A stretch of DNA of 10,340 nt from the NCBI GenBank assembly GCA_004558535.1, contig SFCP01000059.1, positions 1-10,340 of the forward strand. The letters are read 5' to 3'. A program made the position numbers and the translations under genes. Numbering within the stretch: position 1 is the first letter of the stretch; each line of letters begins with the position of its first letter. Under the pieces are notes generated by a model, which was not told where the DNA came from, searched no databases, and saw only the letters and a list, made by a program, of their open reading frames with translations. This DNA is from Bacteroidales bacterium. GTDB taxonomy: Bacteria; Bacteroidota; Bacteroidia; Bacteroidales; Bacteroidaceae. Shown piece by piece: positions 1 through 6,934 of the stretch.

Positions 1-211
1 TGTGGGCGTTCTCCGCCACGCCGGCCTGCGGGGTGATGGGCATCGGCGCCACGATGTCCCGGAAAAACAGGAGGACCAAGGCGGCGCAGGCCGTCAGCGT
101 AGCTGACGAAAACAACAATCCGCTCCACAGCGGGCGCAGCGGGCGCAGCGGATGCACGGAAAAGTCATAAAGGGGAAGCCAAAGGGATTTTTGAATGCTG
201 TAAGTGTGCAT
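1..211 (-). CDS. N-terminal part of an unidentified membrane-anchored protein (runs off the left edge)
   Basis: A minus-strand frame opens at the ATG whose complement is 209-211 and stays open for 70 codons to the window edge. The product begins MHTYSIQKSLWLPLYDF, continues through a PLRPLRPLW stretch, then has a hydrophobic run (about residues 31-50, ending ALVLLFF) followed by RD. This suggests a single transmembrane anchor with the rest of the protein outside the window. The PLRPLR stretch is encoded by a 9-bp tandem repeat (AGCGGGCGC, two and a half copies, 129-151). A Bacteroidetes-type -7 box on the same strand (350-357) would give a leader of about 130 nt. I do not recognise the family. 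In this GC-rich stretch a 70-codon open frame can arise by chance, and plus-strand frame 3 is also open from 3 to about 170, so confidence is moderate. Confidence 0.45.
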   Translation of the reverse strand, partial: MHTYSIQKSLWLPLYDFSVHPLRPLRPLWSGLLFSSATLTACAALVLLFFRDIVAPMPITPQAGVAENAH

Positions 212-349
212 TGCGGGAAATAAATTCAGTAGGTATTTGAAATGAGAAGGCGGGGAGGGCGGACACGCCTGCGGAAGAATTGCCGGTAGGTAGGCCGGTG
301 GTGCCTGCATCGTGCCATTGCCGCCCGCGTTTTTTGGGGTTTGATGCGG

Positions 350-357
350 CAAAGTTA
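350..357 (-). promoter_or_regulatory. Candidate -7 box for the leftward partial gene
   Basis: On the minus strand this reads TAACTTTG, an exact match to the Bacteroidetes TAnnTTTG box. No TTG/TTTG is seen 19-21 bp upstream. It lies 13 bp from the opposing rightward box at 371-378, and the two share inverted GGCAAAG / CTTTGCC arms (348-354 and 374-380). Confidence 0.4.
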
Positions 358-370
358 GCCAAAAAAACAC

Positions 371-378
371 TACCTTTG
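371..378 (+). promoter_or_regulatory. -7 box immediately before the Gfo/Idh/MocA gene
   Basis: The sequence is TACCTTTG, an exact TAnnTTTG match, ending only 4 bp before the ATG at 383. Transcription would be expected to start at or within a few bases of the start codon, implying a leaderless or nearly leaderless mRNA. The nearest upstream TTTG (340-343) is 27 bp away, longer than the usual 19-21 bp. Confidence 0.5.
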
Positions 379-382
379 CCCT

Positions 383-1372
383 ATGTCAGAAAACTTAACA
401 ATAAAATGGGGCTTTGTGGGCTGCGGAGAGGTGACGGAGAAGAAGAGCGGTCCGGCCTTTTCGCAGATACCCGGTTCGATGGTGGTGGCTGTGATGGGAC
501 GGTCGCCCGAGAAGACGCGCGCCTATGCCGAGCGCCACGGCGTGAAGCGGTGGTACACGGACGCACAGCGCCTGGTGGACGATCCCGAGGTCAATGCCGT
601 CTATATCGCCACGCCGCCATCGACCCACGCGACCTATGCCATCATGGCCATGAAGGCCGGAAAACCGGTTTATGTAGAGAAGCCGATGGCGTCGAACTAC
701 GAGGACTGCTGCCGCATGAACCGTATTGCCGAGACGACAGGCGTGCCCTGCTTCGTAGCCTATTACCGGCGCTACCTGCCTTACTTCCAAAAGGTGAAGC
801 AGCTGGTGGCAGAGGGGGCCGTGGGGCACGTAATCAACGTGCAGATACGATTTGCCGTGCCGCCGCGCGATCTGGACTACAATCGCGAGAACCTGCCTTG
901 GCGCGTGCAGAGCGACATTGCCGGCGGTGGCTATTTCTACGACTTGGCTCCGCATCAGATTGACCTCCTGCAGGAGATGTTCGGCCCTATCATCGAGGCC
1001 GAGGGCTACACCTCCAACCGCGGCGGCCTCTACGACACCGAGGATACCGTCAGTGCTTGCTTCCGCTTTGCCGACGGCTTGCCGGGATCGGGTTCGTGGT
1101 GCTTCGTGGCCCATGAATCGGCCCGCGAGGACCGCATCGACATCATCGGCGACAGCGGTTCGCTCTCGTTTTCGGTGTTCACGTACCAGCCCATCGTGCT
1201 TCAGACCGAGGCGGGGCGCGAGGAGTTCCGTCCCGAAAATCCGCCGTGCGTGCAGCTGCCCCTCATCAAGTTGGTGGTGGAGCATTTGCAGAAGAAGTCC
1301 GTCTGTACCTGTGATGGCGTGAGCGCAACGGCTGTCAACTGGGTGGTGGACCGCATCCTGGGCAAATTCTGA
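383..1372 (+). CDS. Gfo/Idh/MocA-family NAD(P)-dependent oxidoreductase
   Basis: This 329-residue protein is the usual length for the family. The N-terminal Rossmann fold starts at once (IKWGFVGCGEV, residues 7-17), with the dinucleotide-binding G13-C-G15. The family signature EKPMA follows the Rossmann half, with Glu99-Lys100-Pro101 carrying the conserved lysine. The second domain has GGGYFYDLAPHQID (181-194), where Asp187, His191 and Asp194 match the usual D-x3-H-x2-D active-site pattern. Such enzymes oxidise or reduce sugars, inositols and related polyols in the cytoplasm using NAD(P); the substrate cannot be read from sequence. The start at 383 places the Rossmann strand at the very N-terminus, as in relatives. 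An overlapping start at 280 is out of frame and not credible. The gene is separated by 77 bp from the DUF4421-type gene, and no terminator is seen between them, so co-transcription is possible. Confidence 0.93.
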   Translation: MSENLTIKWGFVGCGEVTEKKSGPAFSQIPGSMVVAVMGRSPEKTRAYAERHGVKRWYTDAQRLVDDPEVNAVYIATPPSTHATYAIMAMKAGKPVYVEKPMASNYEDCCRMNRIAETTGVPCFVAYYRRYLPYFQKVKQLVAEGAVGHVINVQIRFAVPPRDLDYNRENLPWRVQSDIAGGGYFYDLAPHQIDLLQEMFGPIIEAEGYTSNRGGLYDTEDTVSACFRFADGLPGSGSWCFVAHESAREDRIDIIGDSGSLSFSVFTYQPIVLQTEAGREEFRPENPPCVQLPLIKLVVEHLQKKSVCTCDGVSATAVNWVVDRILGKF

Positions 1373-1418
1373 GGCGGTCATCCCCCTCCCCCCTGCCGGA
1401 CGTGGACAGACTATCCAT

Positions 1419-1439
1419 ACCTATTAATATTATATAGGC
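1419..1439. repeat. AT-rich dyad upstream of the DUF4421-type gene
   Basis: Arms CCTAT (1420-1424) and ATAGG (1434-1438) flank a 9-bp AT-only centre, 11 bp before the ATG at 1450. There is no TAnnTTTG box in this 77-bp gap, so this may be the promoter or operator region. A closely similar element recurs at 10179-10198. Confidence 0.4.
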
Positions 1440-1449
1440 CTACCGAACA

Positions 1450-2643
1450 ATGAGAAATCCCCTGTCGCGCATTTCATTGTGCAAGCTGTTCCTGCTGTCC
1501 CTGTGGTGGATGGCGGGCGCGGTGGCTTATGCGCAAACGGAGGGGAGCGTGGCGGATACGCTGAGCAGGCCGGACATCCTCGCGGCGGACAGTGTGGCCG
1601 CGGACACGGCGATGGTCAATGGCAAGGAGAAGTTTTCGACGAAATTGGTGCGGACGGGCAACATCTTCGTGCGTTTCGTGAAGAGCTTCAACGACATGGA
1701 CACCACCTACATCGTGCCCAATTACTACAACTACGCCGCGATGATCCAGAATACGAACTTCCTGCAGGTCTATCGCCTGAAGGCAGTGCGCGACGACGGA
1801 CACGTACAAACCATTCACATGTCTCCGAAGCCCAGTTTCCGCATTGGACCCTACTTCGGCTGGCGGTGGATCTTTCTGGGCTACACCTTCGACATCAGCC
1901 ATCCTAATTCGGCGGGCAAGACTACCGAGCTGAGTCTGAGCCTGTACAGTTCGATGCTGGGCGTCGACTTGGTGTATATCAAGAACAAGGGAGACTTCAC
2001 CATCAGAAAGGTGAGCGGATTTGGCGAACAGGATGACCACGTGCGCAACGTGAGCTTTGCCGGTGCCGATACCTATACGACCGGCATCAACCTCTACTAC
2101 GTGTTCAACCATAAGCGGTTCTCCTATCCCGCAGCCTTTGCCCAAAGTACCGTGCAAAGGAAAAGCTGCGGTTCGTGGATGGCGGGATTTCGCTATGACT
2201 CGCAAAGACTGGAATTCGACTACAACCAATTGCCGCCCGCCCTGCTGCAACCGTCCGGCGTGGACAACCCCGGACTGATAGACGAGATGAAAATATCCAA
2301 AATCGGTTATCGCAATTACAGCCTGAGTCTTGGCTATGCCTACAACTGGGTCTTCGCACCGCGTTTCCTCTTTTCGGTCAGCATGGCGCCGAGCTTTGGC
2401 ATCAAGCAGGCGAACGGGGAGCGCATCACAGGCGACTCTTTCCTGGACAACGTGAAGAACTTCAACGTAGACTTTATCGCGCGCGGCGCACTGGTGTGGA
2501 ACAACAACCGCTGGTTTGCCGGTGTCTCGGCGGTCAGCCATCTTTACGCCTACAGCAAGGAACGTTTCTCCATGACCAACAATGTGAACTACGTCAACGT
2601 ATATGTGGGCTTCAATTTCAACAAGCGGAAGCAGTATCGCTGA
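1450..2643 (+). CDS. Secreted/outer-membrane DUF4421-type protein
   Basis: This 397-residue protein has a clear Sec signal peptide: basic start (MRNPLSR), hydrophobic core (LFLLSLWWMAGAVA) and likely signal-peptidase I cleavage after AYA (residue 28), before QTEG. The mature part holds DTTYIVPNYYNYAAMIQN (about 78-95), which I associate with DUF4421, a Bacteroidetes family of unknown function. The remainder alternates polar and aromatic residues in strand-length segments (for example YSLSLGYAYNWVFAPRFLFSVSMAPSFG and VNYVNVYVGFNFN), suggesting an outer-membrane beta-barrel. No lipobox cysteine follows the signal peptide. The start is fixed by the signal peptide. It lies 50 bp before the glycosylase gene with no terminator visible. 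The family name comes from memory of the conserved motif; function is unknown. Confidence 0.75.
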   Translation: MRNPLSRISLCKLFLLSLWWMAGAVAYAQTEGSVADTLSRPDILAADSVAADTAMVNGKEKFSTKLVRTGNIFVRFVKSFNDMDTTYIVPNYYNYAAMIQNTNFLQVYRLKAVRDDGHVQTIHMSPKPSFRIGPYFGWRWIFLGYTFDISHPNSAGKTTELSLSLYSSMLGVDLVYIKNKGDFTIRKVSGFGEQDDHVRNVSFAGADTYTTGINLYYVFNHKRFSYPAAFAQSTVQRKSCGSWMAGFRYDSQRLEFDYNQLPPALLQPSGVDNPGLIDEMKISKIGYRNYSLSLGYAYNWVFAPRFLFSVSMAPSFGIKQANGERITGDSFLDNVKNFNVDFIARGALVWNNNRWFAGVSAVSHLYAYSKERFSMTNNVNYVNVYVGFNFNKRKQYR

Positions 2644-2693
2644 CAGCGCTTCTGCCGGCGCAGCAGAGGCGCCGCAGCTATCTACCGAATAAA

Positions 2694-3290
2694 ATGACCG
2701 AAGAAGTACAGATAGAACAACATCCCCTGCAACCCTTTGTCCCCGAGGGCGCCCGGTTGCTGATGATGGGCAGTTTCCCGCCTCCGCGTCGCCGATGGCG
2801 GATGGATTTCTTTTATCCGAATTTCCAAAATGATATGTGGCGGATTTTCGGCCTTATCCTGCACGAAAATCCCTTGACTTACCTGGAGCCGTCGCTCAAG
2901 ACCTTTCACCTCGATGCCATCCGATCGATGCTGTCCCGCCACCGCATCGCCCTGTATGACGCAGCGTGCAGCGTGCGGCGTCTGGATGGCAACGCAAGTG
3001 ACGCGCGGTTGGAAGTGGTGGAGCCGACGGATTTGGAAAGCCTCTTGCAGCAGATGCCCGAATGCGTGGCGGTGGCCTCGACGGGCGGGCGCTCGGCCGA
3101 AGTGTTGAGCCGGCAGCTCGGCTGTGCCCGGATGCCCGGCGTAGGTGCTTCGGTGGAGGTCACAGCCTTTGGACGGCGGCTTCTGTTCTTCAGAATGCCC
3201 AGCAGCAGTCGTGCCTATCCCATGAAATTGGAGCGCAAGGCAGAAGCCTATCGCCGGATGCTGATGGAGACAGGCTGCCTGAATGTCTGA
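2694..3290 (+). CDS. Uracil-DNA glycosylase superfamily protein (Mug/hypoxanthine-DNA-glycosylase-like)
   Basis: This protein has 198 residues. Near the N-terminus is GSFPPP (26-31), then FFYPNFQNDMWRIFG (39-53); both resemble the first catalytic loop and the N-x-F/M-W helix of small UDG-superfamily enzymes. ALYDAACSVRR resembles the conserved L-x-D strand of that fold. Near the C-terminus RMPSSSRAYP matches the second, DNA-intercalating loop (compare LPSTSPA in hypoxanthine-DNA glycosylases). The inferred role is removal of deaminated bases (uracil or hypoxanthine) from DNA. The same frame is open back to 2496, but that would overlap the DUF4421-type gene by almost 150 bp with no protein-like sequence. 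ATG 2694 follows the upstream stop by 50 bp and starts a sensible N-terminus. The gene faces the fucosyltransferase-like gene with a 22-bp convergent gap and no clear terminator. Confidence 0.8.
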   Translation: MTEEVQIEQHPLQPFVPEGARLLMMGSFPPPRRRWRMDFFYPNFQNDMWRIFGLILHENPLTYLEPSLKTFHLDAIRSMLSRHRIALYDAACSVRRLDGNASDARLEVVEPTDLESLLQQMPECVAVASTGGRSAEVLSRQLGCARMPGVGASVEVTAFGRRLLFFRMPSSSRAYPMKLERKAEAYRRMLMETGCLNV

Positions 3291-3312
3291 AAAGGGGAGG
3301 TAGTGCGAATTG

Positions 3313-4203
3313 TCAGGCCGATGGCGGCTGGGGCTTTCCCACAATTTCTACGGGAATGCCGCCCATTTCCGCCGCTGTGTCGGTGAAGGATGACCAAAAG
3401 CTGCCCAAAATTTTCTGCGTAGCCGCCAGACAGAACAAATCGACGACTGCGTCCTGCATGCCGGGCACAGTGTCGCGATGGATGTCCCGGGTAGGTTGTA
3501 CGATGACCCTCTCGCCCATTTCCCGGACCAATTGTCGCTTGACGGCAGGGTCGTCAGTGGCTAAATAAAAGCGTACATTGGCATCTGTGCGGGCTTCGCG
3601 AAGCATCGCTTGCCTGAAATCCTCGACCGAAGCCGCCTCCATGGCCTTAATATTATCGGTACGGCGGATGTGAACCCCGATGCAATGGGGGCCAAAACTC
3701 TCCACGATCTTTTCCACCCTTTGCTGCAACGCCGGAGTCGGACGCAGTTTCCGATAGTAGGCGGCAGGGTAGGGGCTAAAGGCGTAGCCGGTGCTCAGCC
3801 AAACCCGTTTGCCGGGGCGGAGCAGGTCGTGGAGTGCCGGAGTGGATTTCTCGGAATAATCAAACAGCTGGTAATCGTAAATGAAGCGGCGAAGCAGCCG
3901 CGGCAGGTAGAGGTTGCGCTTTGTGGCCGGCGCATTCCACGCATGATAGGCGGACATACGAAACCGCGGAACGTCGGGAATGGCAAACAAGTCCTGCCAG
4001 GCTGCTTGGCAGTCCGGGTTCTCGGCCCATTCCATCGTGATGCTGCATGCCGGATGCTGTTCGCTGTAATGCCACGCCGAGAGCACCGCGCGCAGACGGT
4101 TGCAAAGTCCGCCGATGGGCACGAGGGTCAGTTGCGGCCCCTTGGCGGTGGTCACGTCCGAGCAGTCGTTTCCGATGGAGGAGGGAGAAGTATGATTTTT
4201 CAT
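3313..4203 (-). CDS. Fucosyltransferase-like glycosyltransferase (NodZ/O-fucosyltransferase superfamily)
   Basis: This 296-residue protein has the three landmarks of the alpha-1,2/1,6/O-fucosyltransferase fold. An N-terminal GGLCNRLRAVLSA (31-43) forms the glycine/asparagine-rich first loop. IGVHIRRTDNI (175-185) is the conserved H-x-R-R-T-D motif, whose arginines contact the GDP-fucose diphosphate in characterised enzymes. A C-terminal AVVDLFCLAATQKILGS followed by FWSSFTDTA (252-276) matches the third motif. No signal peptide or membrane segment is seen, so it is probably cytoplasmic and uses a nucleotide sugar, most likely GDP-fucose. The acceptor is unknown: capsule, O-antigen or protein O-glycan are all possible in Bacteroidales. 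It stands alone, without the clustered glycosyltransferases and sugar-nucleotide genes of a typical surface-polysaccharide locus. A -7 box lies 20 bp upstream (4224-4231). Confidence 0.82.
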   Translation of the reverse strand: MKNHTSPSSIGNDCSDVTTAKGPQLTLVPIGGLCNRLRAVLSAWHYSEQHPACSITMEWAENPDCQAAWQDLFAIPDVPRFRMSAYHAWNAPATKRNLYLPRLLRRFIYDYQLFDYSEKSTPALHDLLRPGKRVWLSTGYAFSPYPAAYYRKLRPTPALQQRVEKIVESFGPHCIGVHIRRTDNIKAMEAASVEDFRQAMLREARTDANVRFYLATDDPAVKRQLVREMGERVIVQPTRDIHRDTVPGMQDAVVDLFCLAATQKILGSFWSSFTDTAAEMGGIPVEIVGKPQPPSA

Positions 4204-4223
4204 GCCGTAGTCGCTTTCGTGGG

Positions 4224-4231
4224 CAAAAGTA
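4224..4231 (-). promoter_or_regulatory. -7 box for the fucosyltransferase-like gene
   Basis: On the minus strand this reads TACTTTTG, an exact TAnnTTTG match, 20 bp before the start codon at 4203. The expected leader is only about 15 nt. No convincing -33 TTG lies at 19-21 bp. Confidence 0.5.
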
Positions 4232-4397
4232 CGAAATTTTTGGGAAGTACTTGCCGGCGCGGCTGCCGTACTTGGTCGAAAAGGGAGCGCCTCCCAATGC
4301 GCGGGAAGTATGGCCCATCATGAGAAAAACTTGCCCGTAAAGCACGAAGTGCTGCATAAAAATCCCTTGAAATCGTGTGCGTGTGCTGAAAAATGAT

Positions 4398-4405
4398 TAC
4401 ATTTG
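4398..4405 (+). promoter_or_regulatory. -7 box for the ROK glucokinase gene
   Basis: The sequence is TACATTTG, an exact TAnnTTTG match, 37 bp before ATG 4443. Transcription would start near 4410, giving an AT-rich leader of about 32 nt without a Shine-Dalgarno sequence. This excludes the longer in-frame start at 4377, which lies upstream of the promoter. A -33 box is not evident. Confidence 0.55.
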
Positions 4406-4442
4406 CGCCAATTCCCTTGCAACTGAAATTAACCTTATTATT

Positions 4443-5423
4443 ATGTATAAATCTATGGAACAGGAAATCACAACCCCCTATGTAATTGGTCTCGATATGG
4501 GAGGAACGAACTCTATCTTCGGTATCGTGGACCAGCGTGGTACGATTAAATCGCAGACTGCCATCAAGACAAGAGCATATCCCGATGTAAAGGATTATGT
4601 AAAGGCCGCCGTTGAGGCTTTGCAGCCCTCTATTGATTTGGTGGGAGGTATCCAGAATATCAAGGGTATGGGTATCGGTGCACCGAATGGTAACTTCTAT
4701 ACCGGAAATATCGAGTATGCCGCCAATTTGGTATGGCAGGGGATTGTGCCTATCGCACAACTTTTTGAAGATGCCCTGGGAATACCGACTCGGGTGACCA
4801 ACGATGCCAATGCCGCCGCTATGGGCGAAATGACCTACGGCGTAGCACGTGGTATGAAGAACTTCATCATGATTACCTTGGGTACGGGTGTCGGTAGCGG
4901 CATCGTGGTGGATGGCAAAATCGTATATGGTAGCGACGGCTTCGCCGGTGAATTGGGCCACTTCGTGGTGGATCACACTTCGGCAGGACGTAAGTGCGGC
5001 TGCGGACGCAGCGGTTGCCTGGAAACCTATTGCTCGGCTACGGGAGTGGCTCGCACGGCTCGCGAAATGCTGGAAAACAGCAGTGCAGATAGCCTGTTGC
5101 GTAAACTCAATCCGGAGGAAATCACCTCGTTCGACGTTTTCAAGGCTGCTGAGCAGGGAGATGCCATCGCTCTGGACATCTTTGAATTTACCGGCAAGCT
5201 CCTTGGTACGGCCTGTGCCGACTTTACCACATTCAATACGCCCGAGGCTTTCGTCTTCTTCGGCGGTTTGACCAAGGCCGGCGACTACTTGATGAATCCC
5301 TTGCGCAAGGCATACGACGACAACGTGCTGAATATTTTCAAGGGCAAGGCCAAATTGCTCATCTCGGCTCTGAATGGCAGCGAGGCTGCCGTCTTGGGTG
5401 CCAGCGCCTTAGGTTGGGAATAA
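4443..5423 (+). CDS. glk: ROK-family glucokinase
   Basis: Read from ATG 4443 this is 326 residues, typical for ROK sugar kinases. GLDMGGTNSIFGIVD (16-30) is the first ATP-phosphate loop. VTNDANAAAMGE (118-129) carries the catalytic base Asp121. ITLGTGVGSG (144-153) is the second phosphate loop. GELGH (169-173) followed by CGCGRSGCLETYCS (185-198) is the ROK signature, with the expected structural-zinc ligands His173, Cys185, Cys187 and Cys192. The predicted reaction is ATP-dependent phosphorylation of glucose to glucose 6-phosphate in the cytoplasm; N-acetylmannosamine or fructose specificity cannot be excluded by sequence alone. A second in-frame ATG at 4455 is also possible; 4443 sits best after the leader. 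The gene ends at a terminator (5556-5597) and converges on gapA, another glycolytic gene. Confidence 0.92.
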   Translation: MYKSMEQEITTPYVIGLDMGGTNSIFGIVDQRGTIKSQTAIKTRAYPDVKDYVKAAVEALQPSIDLVGGIQNIKGMGIGAPNGNFYTGNIEYAANLVWQGIVPIAQLFEDALGIPTRVTNDANAAAMGEMTYGVARGMKNFIMITLGTGVGSGIVVDGKIVYGSDGFAGELGHFVVDHTSAGRKCGCGRSGCLETYCSATGVARTAREMLENSSADSLLRKLNPEEITSFDVFKAAEQGDAIALDIFEFTGKLLGTACADFTTFNTPEAFVFFGGLTKAGDYLMNPLRKAYDDNVLNIFKGKAKLLISALNGSEAAVLGASALGWE

Positions 5424-5443
5424 AACCAGCGGGGACTTTCTGC

Positions 5444-5522
5444 GCAGCAAGTCTGCTTCCAATTGCAGCAAGTCTGCTTCCGATTGCAGCAAGTCCGCTT
5501 CTGATCGCTGTAAGTCTTTCCC
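5444..5522. repeat. 21-bp tandem repeat, three full copies plus a decayed fourth
   Basis: The units begin GCAGCAAGTCTGCTTCC and start at 5444, 5465 and 5486. Copies 1 and 2 differ at one base and copy 3 has three further changes; a partial degenerate copy covers 5507-5522. The array starts 20 bp after the glucokinase stop and lies before its terminator, so it should be transcribed in the 3' UTR. There are no unique spacers, so it is not a CRISPR array. Confidence 0.9.
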
Positions 5523-5555
5523 AAAATGCGATAAGCCTTTTTCATTCAAAAATAC

Positions 5556-5597
5556 GGAGGACACCATGGCCATTAGGGACGTGGTGTCCTCCTTTTT
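5556..5597 (+). terminator. Intrinsic terminator of the glucokinase transcript
   Basis: A perfect 11-bp stem, GGAGGACACCA (5556-5566) with TGGTGTCCTCC (5582-5592), encloses a 15-nt loop and is followed directly by five T (5593-5597). An A-run just before the stem (5547-5552) gives weak terminator character on the other strand, so it may also act as a backup for gapA. Confidence 0.9.
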
Positions 5598-5659
5598 CGT
5601 GGCGTGTAGAAGCTTTTTCTTCAGACAAAGAAAAAAGAACGGAGCACCAGGATAGAGGT

Positions 5660-5695
5660 GAAATGCTACCAAGGTAGAAAGGAAATGCTACCAAG
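5660..5695. repeat. Second direct repeat in the glk-gapA spacer (14 bp, 22-bp period)
   Basis: GAAATGCTACCAAG occurs at 5660-5673 and again at 5682-5695, and the intervening bases are also similar (GTAGAAAG versus TTAAAAAG). The first copy contains the palindrome CTACCAAGGTAG. It is unrelated to the 21-bp array at 5444. The segment 5598-5713 otherwise holds an 8-bp AT-rich hairpin (TTTTTCTT 5614-5621 / AAGAAAAA 5628-5635) and no gene. Confidence 0.8.
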
Positions 5696-5714
5696 TTAAA
5701 AAGGAGCGAGAAAC

Positions 5715-5752
5715 AAAAAAAGGGAAAGAGCACCCGGGGGCAGCTCTTTCCC
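5715..5752 (-). terminator. Intrinsic terminator of gapA
   Basis: On the minus strand a perfect 10-bp stem, GGGAAAGAGC with GCTCTTTCCC (5743-5752 and 5722-5731), encloses an 11-nt GC-rich loop. It is followed by seven T (complement of A 5715-5721). It begins 31 bp past the gapA stop codon. Confidence 0.92.
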
Positions 5753-5783
5753 AATGAGATTGTCTTACTTAGGACTTGGCAAA

Positions 5784-6794
5784 TTAGCCGTTAACCTTAG
5801 CCATGTGGGCAATGAGTTCGAGTACTTTGTTGGAGTAGCCGATTTCATTGTCGTACCAGCTGACAACTTTTACAAAGGTGTCGGTCAAAGCGATACCGGC
5901 TTTGGCATCGAAGATAGAGGTGCGGGTGTCACCGAGGAAGTCGCTGGAAACGACTGCGTCTTCGGTGTAGCCCAGTACTCCCTTCAGTTCGCCTTCGCTG
6001 GCCTCTTTCATAGCGGCGCAAATCTCGGCATAAGTAGCGGGCTTAGCGAGGTTCACGGTCAGGTCAACTACAGATACGTCCAGAGTGGGGACACGCATAG
6101 ACATACCCGTCAGCTTGCCGTTCAGCTCGGGGATAACCTTACCTACAGCCTTTGCAGCACCGGTAGAGGAGGGGATGATGTTGCCGCTGGCAGCACGGCC
6201 GCCACGCCAGTCCTTCATAGAGGGACCGTCAACGGTCTTCTGAGTAGCAGTAGTAGAGTGAACGGTGGTCATCAAGCCGTCGGTGATTCCGAACTTGTCG
6301 TGCAGAACTTTTGCAACGGGAGCCAAGCAGTTGGTGGTGCAGGAAGCGTTGGATACGAACTGAGTACCCTTTTCGTACTTGTCGAAGTTAACGCCGCATA
6401 CGAACATGGGGGTGTCGTCCTTGGAGGGAGCAGACATTACCACGTACTTGGCGCCGGCTTCAATGTGAGCCTGAGCCTTTTCCTTGGTCAGGAAGAGACC
6501 GGTGGACTCTACTACGTATTCAGCTTCAACTTCGTTCCACTTCAGGTCAGCCGGGTTGCGCTCGGCAGTTACGCGGATGTGGTTGCCGTTTACGATGAGC
6601 TCGCTCTTTTCAACGTCAGCTTCGATGGTGCCTTCGAACTGGCCGTGCATAGTGTCATACTTCAGCATGTAAGCCAAGTAATCTACGGGGCACAGGTCGT
6701 TGATACCTACAATCTGGATGTCGCTGCGGTTCTGAGCGGCGCGGAAAACGAAACGGCCGATACGACCGAAACCGTTAATACCTACTTTAATCAT
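5784..6794 (-). CDS. gapA: Glyceraldehyde-3-phosphate dehydrogenase, type I
   Basis: This 336-residue protein is the standard length for phosphorylating GAPDH. It converts glyceraldehyde 3-phosphate, NAD+ and phosphate to 1,3-bisphosphoglycerate in glycolysis and runs in reverse for gluconeogenesis. INGFGRIGR (6-14) binds the dinucleotide. Asp33 in INDL favours NAD over NADP. The catalytic motif ASCTTNCLAPV (150-160) carries Cys152, and His179 (VHSTTATQ) is the activating histidine. PSSTGAAKAVGKV completes the phosphate-binding region. The start at 6794 gives the canonical MIKVGINGFGRIGR N-terminus. Its leader is about 110 nt, with a GGAGG far upstream (about 50 nt) and AT-rich sequence at the start codon. 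It is monocistronic, transcribed from 6915-6922 and terminated at 5715-5752. Confidence 0.98.
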   Translation of the reverse strand: MIKVGINGFGRIGRFVFRAAQNRSDIQIVGINDLCPVDYLAYMLKYDTMHGQFEGTIEADVEKSELIVNGNHIRVTAERNPADLKWNEVEAEYVVESTGLFLTKEKAQAHIEAGAKYVVMSAPSKDDTPMFVCGVNFDKYEKGTQFVSNASCTTNCLAPVAKVLHDKFGITDGLMTTVHSTTATQKTVDGPSMKDWRGGRAASGNIIPSSTGAAKAVGKVIPELNGKLTGMSMRVPTLDVSVVDLTVNLAKPATYAEICAAMKEASEGELKGVLGYTEDAVVSSDFLGDTRTSIFDAKAGIALTDTFVKVVSWYDNEIGYSNKVLELIAHMAKVNG

Positions 6795-6914
6795 AACTTT
6801 TAATTTAATAATATTAAGAGGTTAATATCTCCAAGATGAATTTTCCTCCTATGTAGAGAAAAGCGAAGCCGAGAAAAATCCCGTGGAGGCGAAACTTTTT
6901 CCCTTTTCGCACGG

Positions 6915-6922
6915 CAAAAATA
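6915..6922 (-). promoter_or_regulatory. -7 box for gapA
   Basis: On the minus strand this reads TATTTTTG, an exact TAnnTTTG match. A TTG (complement of 6946-6948) lies 23 bp upstream, slightly farther than the usual 19-21. The transcript would start near 6908, leaving a leader of about 114 nt. The leader contains a direct repeat (TTTTCTC twice on the minus strand, 6871-6877 and 6856-6862) and pairable CCTCC/GGAGG segments. Confidence 0.6.
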
Positions 6923-6934
6923 CAAAATCCTTTT

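Noticed and set aside
395..1381. 328-codon open frame antisense to the Gfo/Idh/MocA gene
   Set aside because: It is a shadow of the oxidoreductase, which has all family motifs on the plus strand.
1474..2541. 355-codon open frame antisense to the DUF4421-type gene
   Set aside because: The plus strand carries a signal peptide and consistent barrel-like pattern; the antisense frame is histidine/arginine-rich and featureless.
2496..2693. N-terminal extension of the DNA glycosylase gene
   Set aside because: It would overlap the DUF4421-type gene out of frame by almost 150 bp, and the added residues are not protein-like.
5444..5522. CRISPR array
   Set aside because: The 21-bp units are directly adjacent with no spacers, and there are no cas genes in the window.
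5754..6803. 349-codon open frame antisense to gapA
   Set aside because: It covers the gapA coding sequence exactly, including its terminator region. It is explained by gapA codon bias.
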